A DNA stretch of 64,000 nucleotides from JAEUHM01 sp964538625 (GCA_964538625.1 CAZIGH010000026.1:1-64000); one strand, 5' to 3'. Positions 23,642 to 33,464 are shown, counted from the stretch's first letter. Program-made: numbers and translations. The notes: generated from the sequence alone by a model not told the origin.

Positions 23642-26461
23642 ATGAAAGTCCAGTACAGCTCTCGTTATCTTTTCGCGTTCCTGCTCATGCTTGGCCTACC
23701 GCTTCATGCGGAAAGCGTGGTCGCCAATCAACGCATTCTGCCGCCAGGCAACCACACTGGGGAGTTTCTTGGTGATGGTGGCCAAGTCATTCCAGCCGCC
23801 AGCGGACGCCTCATTGTTGGCTCGCCCAAGGCTAGCCGCACCCCTGGTGGTTTGGACACTGGAGGCGTTTACGTCTTTGATGCCGCCACGCACCGGCTAG
23901 TGCGCACCATTTTCCCGGAAGATGGTGTGGCGGGCGGTAGCTTTGGATGGTCCGTGGCGGTTAGCGGTAATGTGATGGTGGTGGGTTCGCCCTCATGGGG
24001 TACGCAGTTGGCACCCGAGCGGGGAGCTGTGTATCTTTACAACGTCAGCACTGGTGCCCTGCTTCGGAAGATTGAACCTGCCGATGTGAATCTGGGAGAT
24101 CGGTGGGGCTGGGCGGTAGCCATAGAGGGAGACACGGTCATCTATTCGGCGCGGGATCACGATGGCACTTTGATGGGCTCGAACATGGGCAAAGTGGAGT
24201 CCTTCAGCATCAAGAACAACGCCCCCCACTTCGCCATTCAGGGTGTGCCTCTGTACGGTGGACGACCGCCTCTGCACACGCTTGGCGCATCCTTAGCGCT
24301 CCAACGTGGCCTGGCGGTTGCCGGCGCACCCGGCTCCACTTCTGGAGATGGCGCAGTGCTCATTTTTGATGCGGTTACTGGCGAGGTCGTTCACACGCTT
24401 ATGGATCCAAAGGGTGCGGGAAAAGCTGGAGGCTTCGGCTACAGTCTTGGCATGGATGATGACCTGCTGGTGGTGGGTGCACCGTTTCATACCATCATGT
24501 TCATGGGACTGCAGCCGAATGCTGGCAGCGCCTACCTGTTTGACACCCGCAACATCGTCTCTCCCCTAGCATTCTTGGGTTCGGTGGATGGCGGGGCAAA
24601 TCAAATCCTCGGCACTGCCGTGGCCACGCGAAATGGGGTCACCGCCATCGGCATTCCGGGGACGGACTACACGCCACCAGGACCGGGCCTCGGGGGACCC
24701 GTCATCGACTACGGGAGTGTGATGGTGATGGATCACCGAATGAGGGAGATAGACCGGCTAAGCCTGCCGACCTTGGGGGCTGGAGCGCGGTATGGCACGA
24801 CCCTCAGTCTCGGGGAAGCTGGCCACGTCCTCGTCGGTGTCCCCGGTGACGATGCCGCCGGTGCGGACAGTGGCAGCATTTGGAAGGCAGGACCCTACAG
24901 GCATGATGCGTCGGGAATCTATCAGATCATGGCCATGACTCGGCGAAGCGCTCTGCAAAACTCCGCTGCGGTGTATGCGGATTTTGGCGAGGTGACTGCC
25001 TCAGGGCTGGTGAGTTACACTGCCACACTGGCGGGTGCAGGCAGTTCTGGCGGGAGGAACCGGGGCCTGTGGAGCACGCTGCAAAGCGGACTTGCGCCCG
25101 CGCTGGTGGCGCAGACCAATGTGCCAGCGGCGCTGGGTATGCCAGCGCATACCACGTTCCTGACCGCACGCCAGATTTTCCGCCCGATATGCAATAGCGG
25201 GCTAGAGATGTATTTTCGGGCAACCGAAGCGGGCGGCATCACTGCGCTCTACTATTACGATGGTTATCAGACTCTGGGATTGAGTAAGGTTTTTGATAAC
25301 TCTGCCACCACCTATGCTGCGTTTGGCAATGCAGCCATCCTCTCCTTTGGAGAGACTTACGTGCCATTCTCTGGCACGTTGGCCACTGCCAATCTTCTCA
25401 AACTGCGCACGGGTACCGGCACTGCGCCTGTGACGGCGGCCAGTGATTCGGCTGTCAGCGTCCAGCCCGCCATTTACTTCCGCGAGGGGATAGATAACGC
25501 TCCGGCGCCGGCCACCGGAAAATACGGGGAGCTGGCGCCCAGCCTTGCCTATGCTAACGCCGCAGCGTTCTATTACCGGGGCTTCCTCCAAGGGCCACCG
25601 GCCAGCGCGGGTGTCTTCTTGAATCACAACGTCACGCTGGCTCTGAGAGACGCTGCCGCACCTGATGCCACTGGCTCTGCTCCGCCGGGTTCACCGCAGT
25701 TCTCCTCCTTTTTGGGAGTATCCGGCGTGCATGACACAGGCCGCACGTATGTCTTGCGTAGCACACTCAAACTAGACGTTACGAAGGGCGTCACTGGTGC
25801 CAATAACGAAGGGCTCTACTACGAGGTCAATACCACCGGACTCAAGCTCTTCGCTCGCAGGGGAGACATCATTCCCGGAACTTCACTGATATGGAATCGT
25901 TTTTTGGACTACGGCATTACTAGTCAGGGCCACATCCTCGTGCTGGCGGCGCTCCGGGGACCCGGAGTCAATGCTTCCAACGATACGGCGCTCATTCATC
26001 ACATCCCACGTTCTCCATTGCCGGACGCTACCATCGTACTGGTGAGAGAGGGAGACATCCTGCCGGGAGGAGAGGGCGCACGGGTGTCTGGCATCAGCAG
26101 AGTTGACATGGCCTTTACCTCCACTGCGTCTTGCTACGGCGCACTTGTGGCGCTCAGAAACGAAGTCGGTGGAGCTACGCCGACCAACAACCTGGCCTGG
26201 CTCTGTGGCAACGTTCATCACAACAACGCGAATGCTCCATCGTATTATTTGCCGCGAGTGGCTTTTCGCAAGGGTTCAACCGTTTCCCAACTGGCAGGCC
26301 GAAACCTCATCACCAGCATTAGCGCCCACGGGATGTTCCGGGATGCAACAGGTGCGGGTAACAGCGGCCTGCAACATGCGGTTTCCGACAGCACGGGCCA
26401 GCCCTCCAGCGTGATGGTGGTGACTCTCCCGGACCGCAGCAGGGCATTGATAAGACGGTAA
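23642..26461 (+). CDS. Large secreted FG-GAP-like propeller protein
   Basis: A 939-aa exported protein with a signal peptide (YLFAFLLMLGLPLHAES). Residues about 40-420 contain six or more repeats of the form VSGNVMVVGSPSWG... GAVYLYNVSTGALL, LAVAGAPGSTSGDGAVLIFD and LLVVGAPFHT...GSAYLFDTR. These match FG-GAP/integrin-alpha-like propeller blades. The rest (about 430-935) has a second kind of repeat (LQNSAAVYADFGEVTASGLVSY, AAFGNAAILSFGETYVP, FRAT/FRKG motifs, VREGDILPGGEGARVSG) found in Verrucomicrobiota/Planctomycetota choice-of-anchor proteins. There is no transmembrane helix or obvious sorting tail. Probably a cell-surface or extracellular adhesion protein; function not established. Confidence 0.75.
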   Translation: MKVQYSSRYLFAFLLMLGLPLHAESVVANQRILPPGNHTGEFLGDGGQVIPAASGRLIVGSPKASRTPGGLDTGGVYVFDAATHRLVRTIFPEDGVAGGSFGWSVAVSGNVMVVGSPSWGTQLAPERGAVYLYNVSTGALLRKIEPADVNLGDRWGWAVAIEGDTVIYSARDHDGTLMGSNMGKVESFSIKNNAPHFAIQGVPLYGGRPPLHTLGASLALQRGLAVAGAPGSTSGDGAVLIFDAVTGEVVHTLMDPKGAGKAGGFGYSLGMDDDLLVVGAPFHTIMFMGLQPNAGSAYLFDTRNIVSPLAFLGSVDGGANQILGTAVATRNGVTAIGIPGTDYTPPGPGLGGPVIDYGSVMVMDHRMREIDRLSLPTLGAGARYGTTLSLGEAGHVLVGVPGDDAAGADSGSIWKAGPYRHDASGIYQIMAMTRRSALQNSAAVYADFGEVTASGLVSYTATLAGAGSSGGRNRGLWSTLQSGLAPALVAQTNVPAALGMPAHTTFLTARQIFRPICNSGLEMYFRATEAGGITALYYYDGYQTLGLSKVFDNSATTYAAFGNAAILSFGETYVPFSGTLATANLLKLRTGTGTAPVTAASDSAVSVQPAIYFREGIDNAPAPATGKYGELAPSLAYANAAAFYYRGFLQGPPASAGVFLNHNVTLALRDAAAPDATGSAPPGSPQFSSFLGVSGVHDTGRTYVLRSTLKLDVTKGVTGANNEGLYYEVNTTGLKLFARRGDIIPGTSLIWNRFLDYGITSQGHILVLAALRGPGVNASNDTALIHHIPRSPLPDATIVLVREGDILPGGEGARVSGISRVDMAFTSTASCYGALVALRNEVGGATPTNNLAWLCGNVHHNNANAPSYYLPRVAFRKGSTVSQLAGRNLITSISAHGMFRDATGAGNSGLQHAVSDSTGQPSSVMVVTLPDRSRALIRR

Positions 26462-26552
26462 CGCAAACACGGGGGCTTGGGTACCATTCCAAGCGGGCTA
26501 GTAGCCCTTCCCTTCCATGGCACCCGAGCGCGGTGTCTCCAGCGCAACGCAC

Positions 26553-28088
26553 TCAGTAGCTCTTCGCAAAGACGACCCGGCGGCTGCTTGGCTTGCCGGT
26601 GAGGAAGCAGGTTCCTTCTTCGGCATACTCGTCTCCAAGCGGGATGCAGCGGATAGTGGTCTTGTATTCCTTGCTGAGCTTGTCCTCGTCGTCAGCGCTT
26701 CCCGCCCAGTGCATGAGGGCGAAACCGCCGTGGATCTCTGGCTTGTCTTCGTTTTTCGGAGTGAAGAAGGCTTTGAACTCTTCGAGTGTTTCGAGCTTCT
26801 TCGTGTGCTCTTTCTGGTAGGCGGTGGCTCGATTGAGCAGGGACTGCTGAATATCAGCGAGCAAGGCGGAGATGTCCCGGAGCAGATCTTCTTTCTGCAT
26901 GAGTTCCTTGGACTTCGCGCCTTGATCCCGACGGGCCACCATGACGCTGCGGTTTTCGATGTCACGCGGCCCGAGTTCAATGCGCACGGGCACGCCTTTT
27001 TTGATCCACTCCCAGGAACGCTGTCCGCCGGGTAGGTCGCGCTTGTCCACATGGACGCGGATGGGTTCGCCGGCGAAGGTTTCTCCGCGCAGGGTCTGAG
27101 CGAGCGCCTCGCAGGAGTCGATGACTGCTTGGCGGGTGTCAGGCTTTGGTGTGACGGGTTGAATCACCACTTGGTGTGGGGCTACACGTGGCGGGAGGAT
27201 GATGCCGTCGTCATCGCCATGGGCCATGATGAGGGTGCCGATAGTGCGTGTGCTGACTCCCCAGGATGTGGTCCAGGCGTGCTGCTTTTTGTTGTCGCGT
27301 CCGAGGAACTCGATGTTCGCCGCTTTGGCGAAGTTCTGTCCAAGGAAGTGGGAGGTACCGGCCTGGATGGCCTTGCGGTCCTGCACCATGGCTTCGACAG
27401 TGAAGGTGTTCAGCGCGCCGGGAAAACGCTCGCGTTCGGTCTTTTCGCCAGGAATGCAGGGGATGGCCAGGAAGTCTCGAAGGAACTCCTCATACACCTT
27501 GTGCATGAGTTTGGTTTCCTCCATGGCCTCTTCCTTGGTCTCATGCGCGGTGTGGCCTTCCTGCCAGAGGAATTCTGCTGTGCGGAGGAAGAGACGCGGA
27601 CGCATTTCCCAGCGCATGACGTTGGCCCATTGGTTGATGAGCAGTGGCAGGTCACGGTAGCTCTGTGTCCAGCGGGCGAAGGCGGCACCGATGATGGTTT
27701 CGGAAGTGGGGCGGATGACGAAGGGCTCCGTCAGCTCGCCGGTGGGGATCATTTTGGTCGTTCCATCTGGCTGCTTCTGTGCTTCGAGGCGGTGATGGGT
27801 GACTACGGCGCACTCGGTGGCGAAACCCTCAGCGTGCTGTGCTTCCTTTTCCAGGTAGCTCAGCGGGATGAGCAGGGGAAAGTAGGCGTTGCTGTGGCCG
27901 GTGGCCTTGAACCGCCCGTCGAGATAGCGCTGGATGTTCTCCCACAGGCCGTAGCCCCAGGGCTTGATGACCATGCAGCCTCGCACTTCGGAGTTCTCGG
28001 CGAGATCGGCGGCGCGCACGACCTGCTGATACCACTCGGGAAAGTCTTCGTCGCGGCGGGGGGAGATGGCGGTTTTATCCTGGCTCAT
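26553..28088 (-). CDS. proS: Prolyl-tRNA synthetase, archaeal/eukaryote-like type
   Basis: A 511-aa class II aminoacyl-tRNA synthetase. Features: DEDFPEWYQQVVRAADLAE at the start, GCMVIKPWGYGLWENIQRYLD (motif 1 region), RPTSETIIG, WANVMRWEMRPRLFLRTAEFLWQEGHTAH (motif 2), HGDDDGIILPPRVAPHQVVIQPV leading into the anticodon-binding domain, and a C-terminal zinc-binding-like region ending VVFAKSY. It lacks the editing domain inserted in the usual 570-residue bacterial ProRS, so it is the shorter archaeal/eukaryotic form found in several bacterial phyla. The start at 28088 (MSQDKTAISPRRD) fits the family. Confidence 0.96.
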   Translation of the reverse strand: MSQDKTAISPRRDEDFPEWYQQVVRAADLAENSEVRGCMVIKPWGYGLWENIQRYLDGRFKATGHSNAYFPLLIPLSYLEKEAQHAEGFATECAVVTHHRLEAQKQPDGTTKMIPTGELTEPFVIRPTSETIIGAAFARWTQSYRDLPLLINQWANVMRWEMRPRLFLRTAEFLWQEGHTAHETKEEAMEETKLMHKVYEEFLRDFLAIPCIPGEKTERERFPGALNTFTVEAMVQDRKAIQAGTSHFLGQNFAKAANIEFLGRDNKKQHAWTTSWGVSTRTIGTLIMAHGDDDGIILPPRVAPHQVVIQPVTPKPDTRQAVIDSCEALAQTLRGETFAGEPIRVHVDKRDLPGGQRSWEWIKKGVPVRIELGPRDIENRSVMVARRDQGAKSKELMQKEDLLRDISALLADIQQSLLNRATAYQKEHTKKLETLEEFKAFFTPKNEDKPEIHGGFALMHWAGSADDEDKLSKEYKTTIRCIPLGDEYAEEGTCFLTGKPSSRRVVFAKSY

Positions 28089-28171
28089 GGTTGGAAACTG
28101 GGGCCGAGAGAGTAGCGGCACTGGCAGGGGCGCGCAACTGCCGCCGTCATTTCATCAATCCGCCGCCGAGG

Positions 28172-28591
28172 TTATTGGCTGGGTTGACTCTGGGCTTTCG
28201 TGGACCGCAGAAGCGTGAGGCCAATGGCGAAACAGCCCGCTGTCATGGTGGCGATCCACCACCAGGGCAGCGGGCACTGCATGCCTGAGGAGAACAGCAC
28301 CAGTGAGGACAGAAGAAGAATCCATCCGGTGAGGCGCACGAGTGGCTGATAGCTGCCAACCCTGTTAGAGATGGCCCACAGCAGAACGGCCAGTGCCACG
28401 GAGACGGCGGCGGCGTCTGCTGTCATGAAGATGGAAAGGGGGTCCAGCCGGGGCTGTCCGTAGCCCATCAGCCAGGAGAACTTCTCCAGCGCTTGACCGG
28501 GAAGGATGATTCCGGGAATGCCAGTGAAAAGGACCAGGGCTATGCTGCGGAGTGCGCGCTGCTGGACGACGTGGTGAGGAGTGGAGGTCAT
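28172..28591 (-). CDS. Four-helix membrane protein of unknown function
   Basis: A 139-aa protein with four predicted membrane helices (about 14-33, 55-75, 85-103, 107-127). It includes FTGIPGIILPGQALEKFSWLMGYGQP in the first loop and MQCPLPWWWIATMTAGCFAIG in the last helix. No enzymatic motif is seen. It lies 14 bp after the Ser/Thr kinase gene on the same strand, probably the last gene of the sigma factor-kinase operon. A membrane partner of the kinase is possible but unproven. Confidence 0.7.
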   Translation of the reverse strand: MTSTPHHVVQQRALRSIALVLFTGIPGIILPGQALEKFSWLMGYGQPRLDPLSIFMTADAAAVSVALAVLLWAISNRVGSYQPLVRLTGWILLLSSLVLFSSGMQCPLPWWWIATMTAGCFAIGLTLLRSTKAQSQPSQ

Positions 28592-28605
28592 ACGATACGG
28601 CGGGG

Positions 28606-29853
28606 TTAGTTTGTTTTGTTGGTTCTGCGCACGGGGTTGGAGAGCCTTTGAAACAGCAGCACGATGACCAACAGAATGGCGAGGAAGGTCCAGGTGCCGT
28701 ATTCGCGGTAGAGGTTGGCACGTTTCAGGTATTCAAACACGGCCCACACGGCACCGCAGAGGCCGAGGAAAAAGGGTATGGCCCAAGGGTTGGCGAAGTT
28801 GATCGTCCAGCCGAGTCCTGCTACTCGTTTTGGCACGGCGATGCGTGGATCCTCTTTGCAGTAGTAGATGAAGTAGAGATACCAGTTGGCCGGATCCTTA
28901 CTGTAAACGGACAGATCCACGGTCTCTGCGGTTTCCATGACGGGAAGCAACTGGCTGCGAAGTTCCGCTGCCGTGTCAAAGCGCAGCTCCGGGGTCTTCT
29001 CCAGTGCGCGCAGTACGATTTCGTCGATGCGGATGTCCACCTGTACGCGCCTGGAGGGTGCCTCGAGTTTGTCATTTGGCCGTTCGCCGGTGAGCATTTC
29101 GTAAAGCACCACACCGAGGCTGTAGATGTCTGCGCGGTGGTCAGCACTGCCATGGAACTGCTCGGGCGCGGCGTAGTCTGGCGTGCCTAGAGCGGCAAGG
29201 GTTTCCTGAGAAGCGTCCTCGCCGATGATCTTGGCTATTCCGAAGTCCGCGATCTTCACCACGCCTGCTTTGTCGATGAGCAGGTTCTCTGGCTTGATGT
29301 CTCGGTGAACGATGCCGTGGTCATGCGCACATTGCAGCGCGTCACACACGGGTGGGACGATGCTCAGCGCCTCTTTCGGCGTGAGGCGTTTTGTTTGCAG
29401 GAGCTGGCGCAGGTTCACGCCATCCACATACTCCATGAGCAGGTAGTAGAAGCCGCCGGCGCTGCCGAAGTCATGCACGGCCACGATATGCGGATGATTG
29501 AGCGCCGCGAGCGCCTGCGCCTCTTTTTCAAATCGCAGCGCAAAGGCGGGGTCATCTGCTCGCTCGGGCGCGAGGAGCTTCAGTGCGACGAGACGGTTTA
29601 GTGACTTCTGACGCGCTTTGTAAACTACGCCCATGCCGCCACGCCCGAGACACTCCAAAACATCCAGCTGCGGGAAATACGGGGCCAGCTCCTGGGGGGT
29701 GAGTGGAGGTGCGGCATGGAGAGAGGCTCCGGCCTGCGTGGGCTCGATGATCTGGGCCATCAGGCAACGCGGGCACTGGGAGGGCGCTACACCGGCAGGT
29801 AGCACCGCTGCGCAATAGGGGCATGATGACGTGGCTGAAGAAGATGTGCTCAT
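28606..29853 (-). CDS. Membrane-anchored Ser/Thr protein kinase with zinc ribbon
   Basis: A 415-aa PknB-type kinase. An N-terminal zinc ribbon (CPYC at 11-14, CPRC at 27-30) is followed by the kinase domain about 64-330: Gly loop LGRGGMGVVYKA, Lys92 in VALKLL, catalytic HRDIKPENLL with Asp185, DFG at 203-205, GTPDYAAPEQF, and DIYSLGVVLYEMLTG. Two hydrophobic segments near the C-terminus (about 350-372 and 385-405) anchor it. All catalytic residues are present. It lies 46 bp after an ECF sigma factor gene, an arrangement common in Planctomycetota and Verrucomicrobiota. The start at 29853 places the ribbon at the N-terminus. Confidence 0.93.
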   Translation of the reverse strand: MSTSSSATSSCPYCAAVLPAGVAPSQCPRCLMAQIIEPTQAGASLHAAPPLTPQELAPYFPQLDVLECLGRGGMGVVYKARQKSLNRLVALKLLAPERADDPAFALRFEKEAQALAALNHPHIVAVHDFGSAGGFYYLLMEYVDGVNLRQLLQTKRLTPKEALSIVPPVCDALQCAHDHGIVHRDIKPENLLIDKAGVVKIADFGIAKIIGEDASQETLAALGTPDYAAPEQFHGSADHRADIYSLGVVLYEMLTGERPNDKLEAPSRRVQVDIRIDEIVLRALEKTPELRFDTAAELRSQLLPVMETAETVDLSVYSKDPANWYLYFIYYCKEDPRIAVPKRVAGLGWTINFANPWAIPFFLGLCGAVWAVFEYLKRANLYREYGTWTFLAILLVIVLLFQRLSNPVRRTNKTN

Positions 29854-29899
29854 GCTTGTGTTCTGACGTGATTTCTCGACAAACCGAACCCACTTTTTT

Positions 29900-30616
29900 T
29901 CAACGACCCAGGGCGGCGAAGAGTGCCTCCATCTCCTCCTGCACGCCAGCGGGGTCATCCAGCGTTCCTTGCACCTCTGCCTTCACATTCTCCCGCAGAC
30001 GTTTCTTCAGCCGAGTGACGGCCATGCGCAAAGCGTCTGGACTCATTCCCCAGGCTTGGGCTATGGCGGACTGCTCACCGTGGTTTGCCTGCCCATTCAG
30101 TATGGGGCACACCGCGTCAAAGAAGGCTCCCCGCCCTTCTGCTGCACACTCTGTCCGCAGCGCCTCCATGCTGCGGGTGATGACGGTCATGGCCCACTGC
30201 CGGTCAAACTCTGCGTCGGGTGCGGGTTGCTGGGCATCCGCCACGTGTAGTGCTTCATCGTCATCCAGCGGCAGAGACGCCAAGCTTGAGCCGCGCTTCA
30301 GCCTTCCAGCGGACTCCCGCTGTCTGAAGAGAAAGTGCTTCACCGCACCGAGAAGGTAGGAGCGGAACTTCCCGCGCTCACGCTCCGCTCCGGTGATCCT
30401 GCTGCCGGACAGTACCTCGGCGAAGAATGCGTGGCTCACGTCCCGCGCTGCATCGGCATCCCGGAGGGCGGTGCGCAGATAAGCCACCACGGGTTCATAG
30501 TAGGCATCGCACAAGTCTGCCAGCGCGCGGCGTCCTTCTTCGGAGTCTGCCTTGGCCGCGCACACACACGTCCATCTTGTGGTATGGAAGGAGCGGGAGC
30601 TTGGTGGAGTCGTCAT
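29900..30616 (-). CDS. ECF-type RNA polymerase sigma factor
   Basis: A 238-aa sigma-70-family protein. Region 2 spans about 15-90 (SFHTTRWTCVCAAKADS, ALADLCDAYYEPVVAYLRTALRDADAARDVSHAFFAEVL). The linker shows RERGKFRSYLLGAVKHFLFRQRE. Region 4 is near the end (QSAIAQAWGMSPDALRMAVTRLKKRLREN). It resembles the long ECF group often encoded beside Ser/Thr kinases rather than beside a classical anti-sigma factor; here the kinase gene follows. The start at 30616 (MTTPPSSRSFHTT) agrees with the usual N-terminus of the group. The likely model is kinase-dependent control of sigma activity, which is inference. Confidence 0.88.
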   Translation of the reverse strand: MTTPPSSRSFHTTRWTCVCAAKADSEEGRRALADLCDAYYEPVVAYLRTALRDADAARDVSHAFFAEVLSGSRITGAERERGKFRSYLLGAVKHFLFRQRESAGRLKRGSSLASLPLDDDEALHVADAQQPAPDAEFDRQWAMTVITRSMEALRTECAAEGRGAFFDAVCPILNGQANHGEQSAIAQAWGMSPDALRMAVTRLKKRLRENVKAEVQGTLDDPAGVQEEMEALFAALGR

Positions 30617-30674
30617 GCTGTGGGCGGGGATAATGCCACAAGTGCATGACGTTTTGAAAACCAAAGCGAACCGG

Positions 30675-33464
30675 CTATTTCCACACTTTACCCTTGGGAT
30701 CACCGCTGACCTCGAACCAGGCGAGGAGGTCCAGGATTTGCTCTCGTTTCAAGGCGTTGAGCAATCCTGCGGGCATGGGTGAGATGTCGCTGATGGTGCG
30801 CTCCTGTATCATGGATTTGCCGATCTCAATGACGTCTGGTGCAAGTGGGTTGGGCTTTAATACAACGCGCTCGTCATCTTCGGAGTCGAGCAGGCCGGTG
30901 AAGGTCTGGCCGTCTTTGCGTTTGATGGTGGTGTAGCGGAACTTTTCATCGATAACCAGGGAAGGTTCCAAGATGTGCAGCAGGAGATCGCGTGTGCTGA
31001 AGCGGCTGCGCACCTGCACCAGCTCGGGGCCAAAGAGTCCTGCTGGCAGCGCTGGGTCGTTGCTGACTTTGTGGCAGAAGAAACACTGGGCGGTGACCAT
31101 GGCGGACTTGGCCGTTTCGAAACTGCGGCCTGACAGGACTTGCGGAAGATGTGGCTCCAGGTCGGCCAGTTTCCATTGCTTGAAGCTGTGTCCTGGCAGC
31201 GCGGTGGGCAGGAGTGGGGTGGGCTTGAGCGGATGCACCACATCTGCGAGCGCACGGGCTTCATCTGGCTTCAGGGCGGCTGCGAGTTCGCTGCGGGTGT
31301 CGCTGATAATCTTGAAGTAGGTGGATGCGCCGTTGAGCTTTTCTGCGCGGTTCAGTGCATCAAACACGATGCGCCTCTGCTCGACAGTCCAGCCCTCTTT
31401 GAGATAACGCAGGATGAAGGGATAATACACGAGATCTTCGGATGTGGTGAGCGCGGCGAGGTGCCGGGTGGCCTGCTTGATGATGACGGGAGACTTCAGG
31501 TGGACGAGGAACTTGCACAGCTCCCGGCTGAATCGCGCATCACGGGCGGGAAAGAGGATGCCTAAGGTATTGACCAGGGCATCCGCCTGCATGGGCGTCA
31601 CGGCGTGACCGCGGGCGATGGCGATTTCCATGATGCGGAGCGCGGCGAGTTTCATGTCCACGGCATCCTCTTCCAGGAGCATCATCGCTGCCTGAAAGGC
31701 GACACTGCGATCTGCGGCGGAGCCTGCGCGCACGGCGGCAAGCATGGCGTTGATGGCATCCCATCCTCCCTTACCGGAAAAGGCTCTACTTTCCTCCATG
31801 ACCATGCGTTTGCGCTGCAGGGCAAACCTGTCCGGCGTTGCTTGCCTGGCGCGGGGTGGCTTGGGCGCGTCTGGCTGCGGTGCTCCGATGTAGCTGATGC
31901 GGTAGAGTCCGCTCTGGGTGCCGCGCCCGCCCGTGGTGAACCAGAGTGCTCCGTCTGGGCCTATGGCTCCGTCAGTGAGATTGAGCGGGCGGCCAGTGGC
32001 AAAGGTTTCTTGCCTGCCAGTGTAGCTCTCGCCCGTCTTCTGGAGATGCACGGCGATCAACCTCCCGTACGACCAGTCGCAGATGAAGAGTGCGTCTTGA
32101 TAGGCTTTCGGGAAGGCTGCGCCGTAGCCGAAGAAGGTGGCGGTGGGTGAGGATAGGCCTATGTCCACCACGCTGGGCAGTGTGTCCACATACCAGTCTG
32201 GCCATCGACTGGTGCCGCGCCGCCATCCATAGTCAGCACCGGGCACGATGTGGAGCACGCGAGTGGGCATGTAGAAGTGGGTGCCTACGTCACGTTCCAT
32301 GTCGGCGTCGAAAGTGAACAGGGCACCGTCTTGATGGAAGGCGATGTCCAGCGGGTTGCGCAGGCCGCCGGCAATGACTTGAACCTCGCTGCCATCAGGC
32401 GTGACGCGGAGTACGTGGCCGGCGGGCAGGATGACGTCTCCGTCGAACATGCTGGCATCCCATGGGTTGGGGATGAGTTGATCATCCGCATAGTGCTTGA
32501 GCGGAGAGTCTGGGGAGACGTTGGCAGGCAGATGCACATTGTTCCCATGCGCTACGTAGATGGCTCCGTCTGGCCCGAGCTTGATGTGGTTCCGCCCGTG
32601 CCCCACGCCGCCTTCAGTTCTGAGCAGCTCTTTCTTGGTCTCATAAGTGCCGTCCTTGTCAGTGTCATCAAGGCGGAAGAGGGCTTTTGTGTTGTTGGCG
32701 TTGGCAAAGAGCGAGCCGTGGGCATAAAGTAGTCCGCGACACTCCAAGAGGGAGTCTTCGATGACTTCCATTTTTTGTTCACCGCTGGCGCTGATGCTCA
32801 GTCTGAGGAGACCTTTCTTTTCCATGGCAAGCGTGATGCGCCCGCTCTCATCAAAGGCCATGGCGACCCAAGAGCCTTCCTGCGGCAGTGCCGAGCGCAC
32901 GAGTTCTACCTTGAATCCCGAGGGTACGGTGATACTCGCCGCATCGGTGGCCTGGGTTTGTGCGCCGGGTTTTGCGAGCTGCCAGGAGTTGTAGGCGTCG
33001 AAGGTCTGCTTGAAATCAAAGGGCTGATCTGGCGCATCGAGATCGATGGCGCTGGCGGACTTTGCGCCGGACCATGAGGCATCGCTGACGATCCAGGATT
33101 TGCGGTTGAGGTCGCCATTGAGTTCGAGCAGGGCGGCGGCCCTGGTGCCGCCGGAGATGCGGAGCACATTCACACCGCTGCGGATGTGTTTGGTGACATC
33201 CAGTGACTGGGCGCGTTCTGAGCCATCAGCGTTGCTGACATGGTGGCCATTGAGATGAATGGTAGCACCTGAGTCGGCAGCTACAAAGAGTATGGCCATA
33301 AGCAGGGGGCCGGTGTGCTCGAAGCGCTGCTCCAGGTGCCCTGTGTGGTCATAGATGAGCCATGACGGAGAGGGTGGCCGGTTGGCGAGCTGCGCTCCGG
33401 CGAAAATAGGGAGCAGAAGGAGAACAGCGGCTGCCAGCCGGAGGTGGGTTGTGTGTGACGTCAT
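30675..33464 (-). CDS. Secreted PVC-type dehydrogenase with cytochrome c-like domain
   Basis: A 929-aa exported protein (signal peptide LAAAVLLLLPIFAGA). An N-terminal beta-rich region is followed by a six-bladed sugar-dehydrogenase-like propeller about 165-540 (SWVAMAFDESGRITLAMEKKG, GGVGHGRNHIKLGPDGAIYVAHGN, VLRVTPDGSEVQVIAGGLRNPLDIAF, GADYGWRRGTSRWPDW, GPDGALWFTTGGRG). Then come a helical HEAT-like region (about 580-780) and a C-terminal domain with the haem-binding motif CFFCH near residue 794. It is related to the fusion protein at the start of the window but lacks DUF1080 and LamG. It probably oxidises a sugar in the periplasm. Its stop lies 58 bp upstream of the sigma factor start. Confidence 0.85.
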   Translation of the reverse strand: MTSHTTHLRLAAAVLLLLPIFAGAQLANRPPSPSWLIYDHTGHLEQRFEHTGPLLMAILFVAADSGATIHLNGHHVSNADGSERAQSLDVTKHIRSGVNVLRISGGTRAAALLELNGDLNRKSWIVSDASWSGAKSASAIDLDAPDQPFDFKQTFDAYNSWQLAKPGAQTQATDAASITVPSGFKVELVRSALPQEGSWVAMAFDESGRITLAMEKKGLLRLSISASGEQKMEVIEDSLLECRGLLYAHGSLFANANNTKALFRLDDTDKDGTYETKKELLRTEGGVGHGRNHIKLGPDGAIYVAHGNNVHLPANVSPDSPLKHYADDQLIPNPWDASMFDGDVILPAGHVLRVTPDGSEVQVIAGGLRNPLDIAFHQDGALFTFDADMERDVGTHFYMPTRVLHIVPGADYGWRRGTSRWPDWYVDTLPSVVDIGLSSPTATFFGYGAAFPKAYQDALFICDWSYGRLIAVHLQKTGESYTGRQETFATGRPLNLTDGAIGPDGALWFTTGGRGTQSGLYRISYIGAPQPDAPKPPRARQATPDRFALQRKRMVMEESRAFSGKGGWDAINAMLAAVRAGSAADRSVAFQAAMMLLEEDAVDMKLAALRIMEIAIARGHAVTPMQADALVNTLGILFPARDARFSRELCKFLVHLKSPVIIKQATRHLAALTTSEDLVYYPFILRYLKEGWTVEQRRIVFDALNRAEKLNGASTYFKIISDTRSELAAALKPDEARALADVVHPLKPTPLLPTALPGHSFKQWKLADLEPHLPQVLSGRSFETAKSAMVTAQCFFCHKVSNDPALPAGLFGPELVQVRSRFSTRDLLLHILEPSLVIDEKFRYTTIKRKDGQTFTGLLDSEDDERVVLKPNPLAPDVIEIGKSMIQERTISDISPMPAGLLNALKREQILDLLAWFEVSGDPKGKVWK

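Noticed and set aside
26468..26520. Small inverted repeats after the FG-GAP-like gene (CTTGG/CCAAG, GGGCT/AGCCC)
   Set aside because: Stems are only 5 bp and no T-run follows, so I do not call a terminator.
27051..28115. 354-aa open frame on the plus strand
   Set aside because: Antisense to the well-conserved proS gene; composition is that of a GC-rich shadow frame and no family is recognised.
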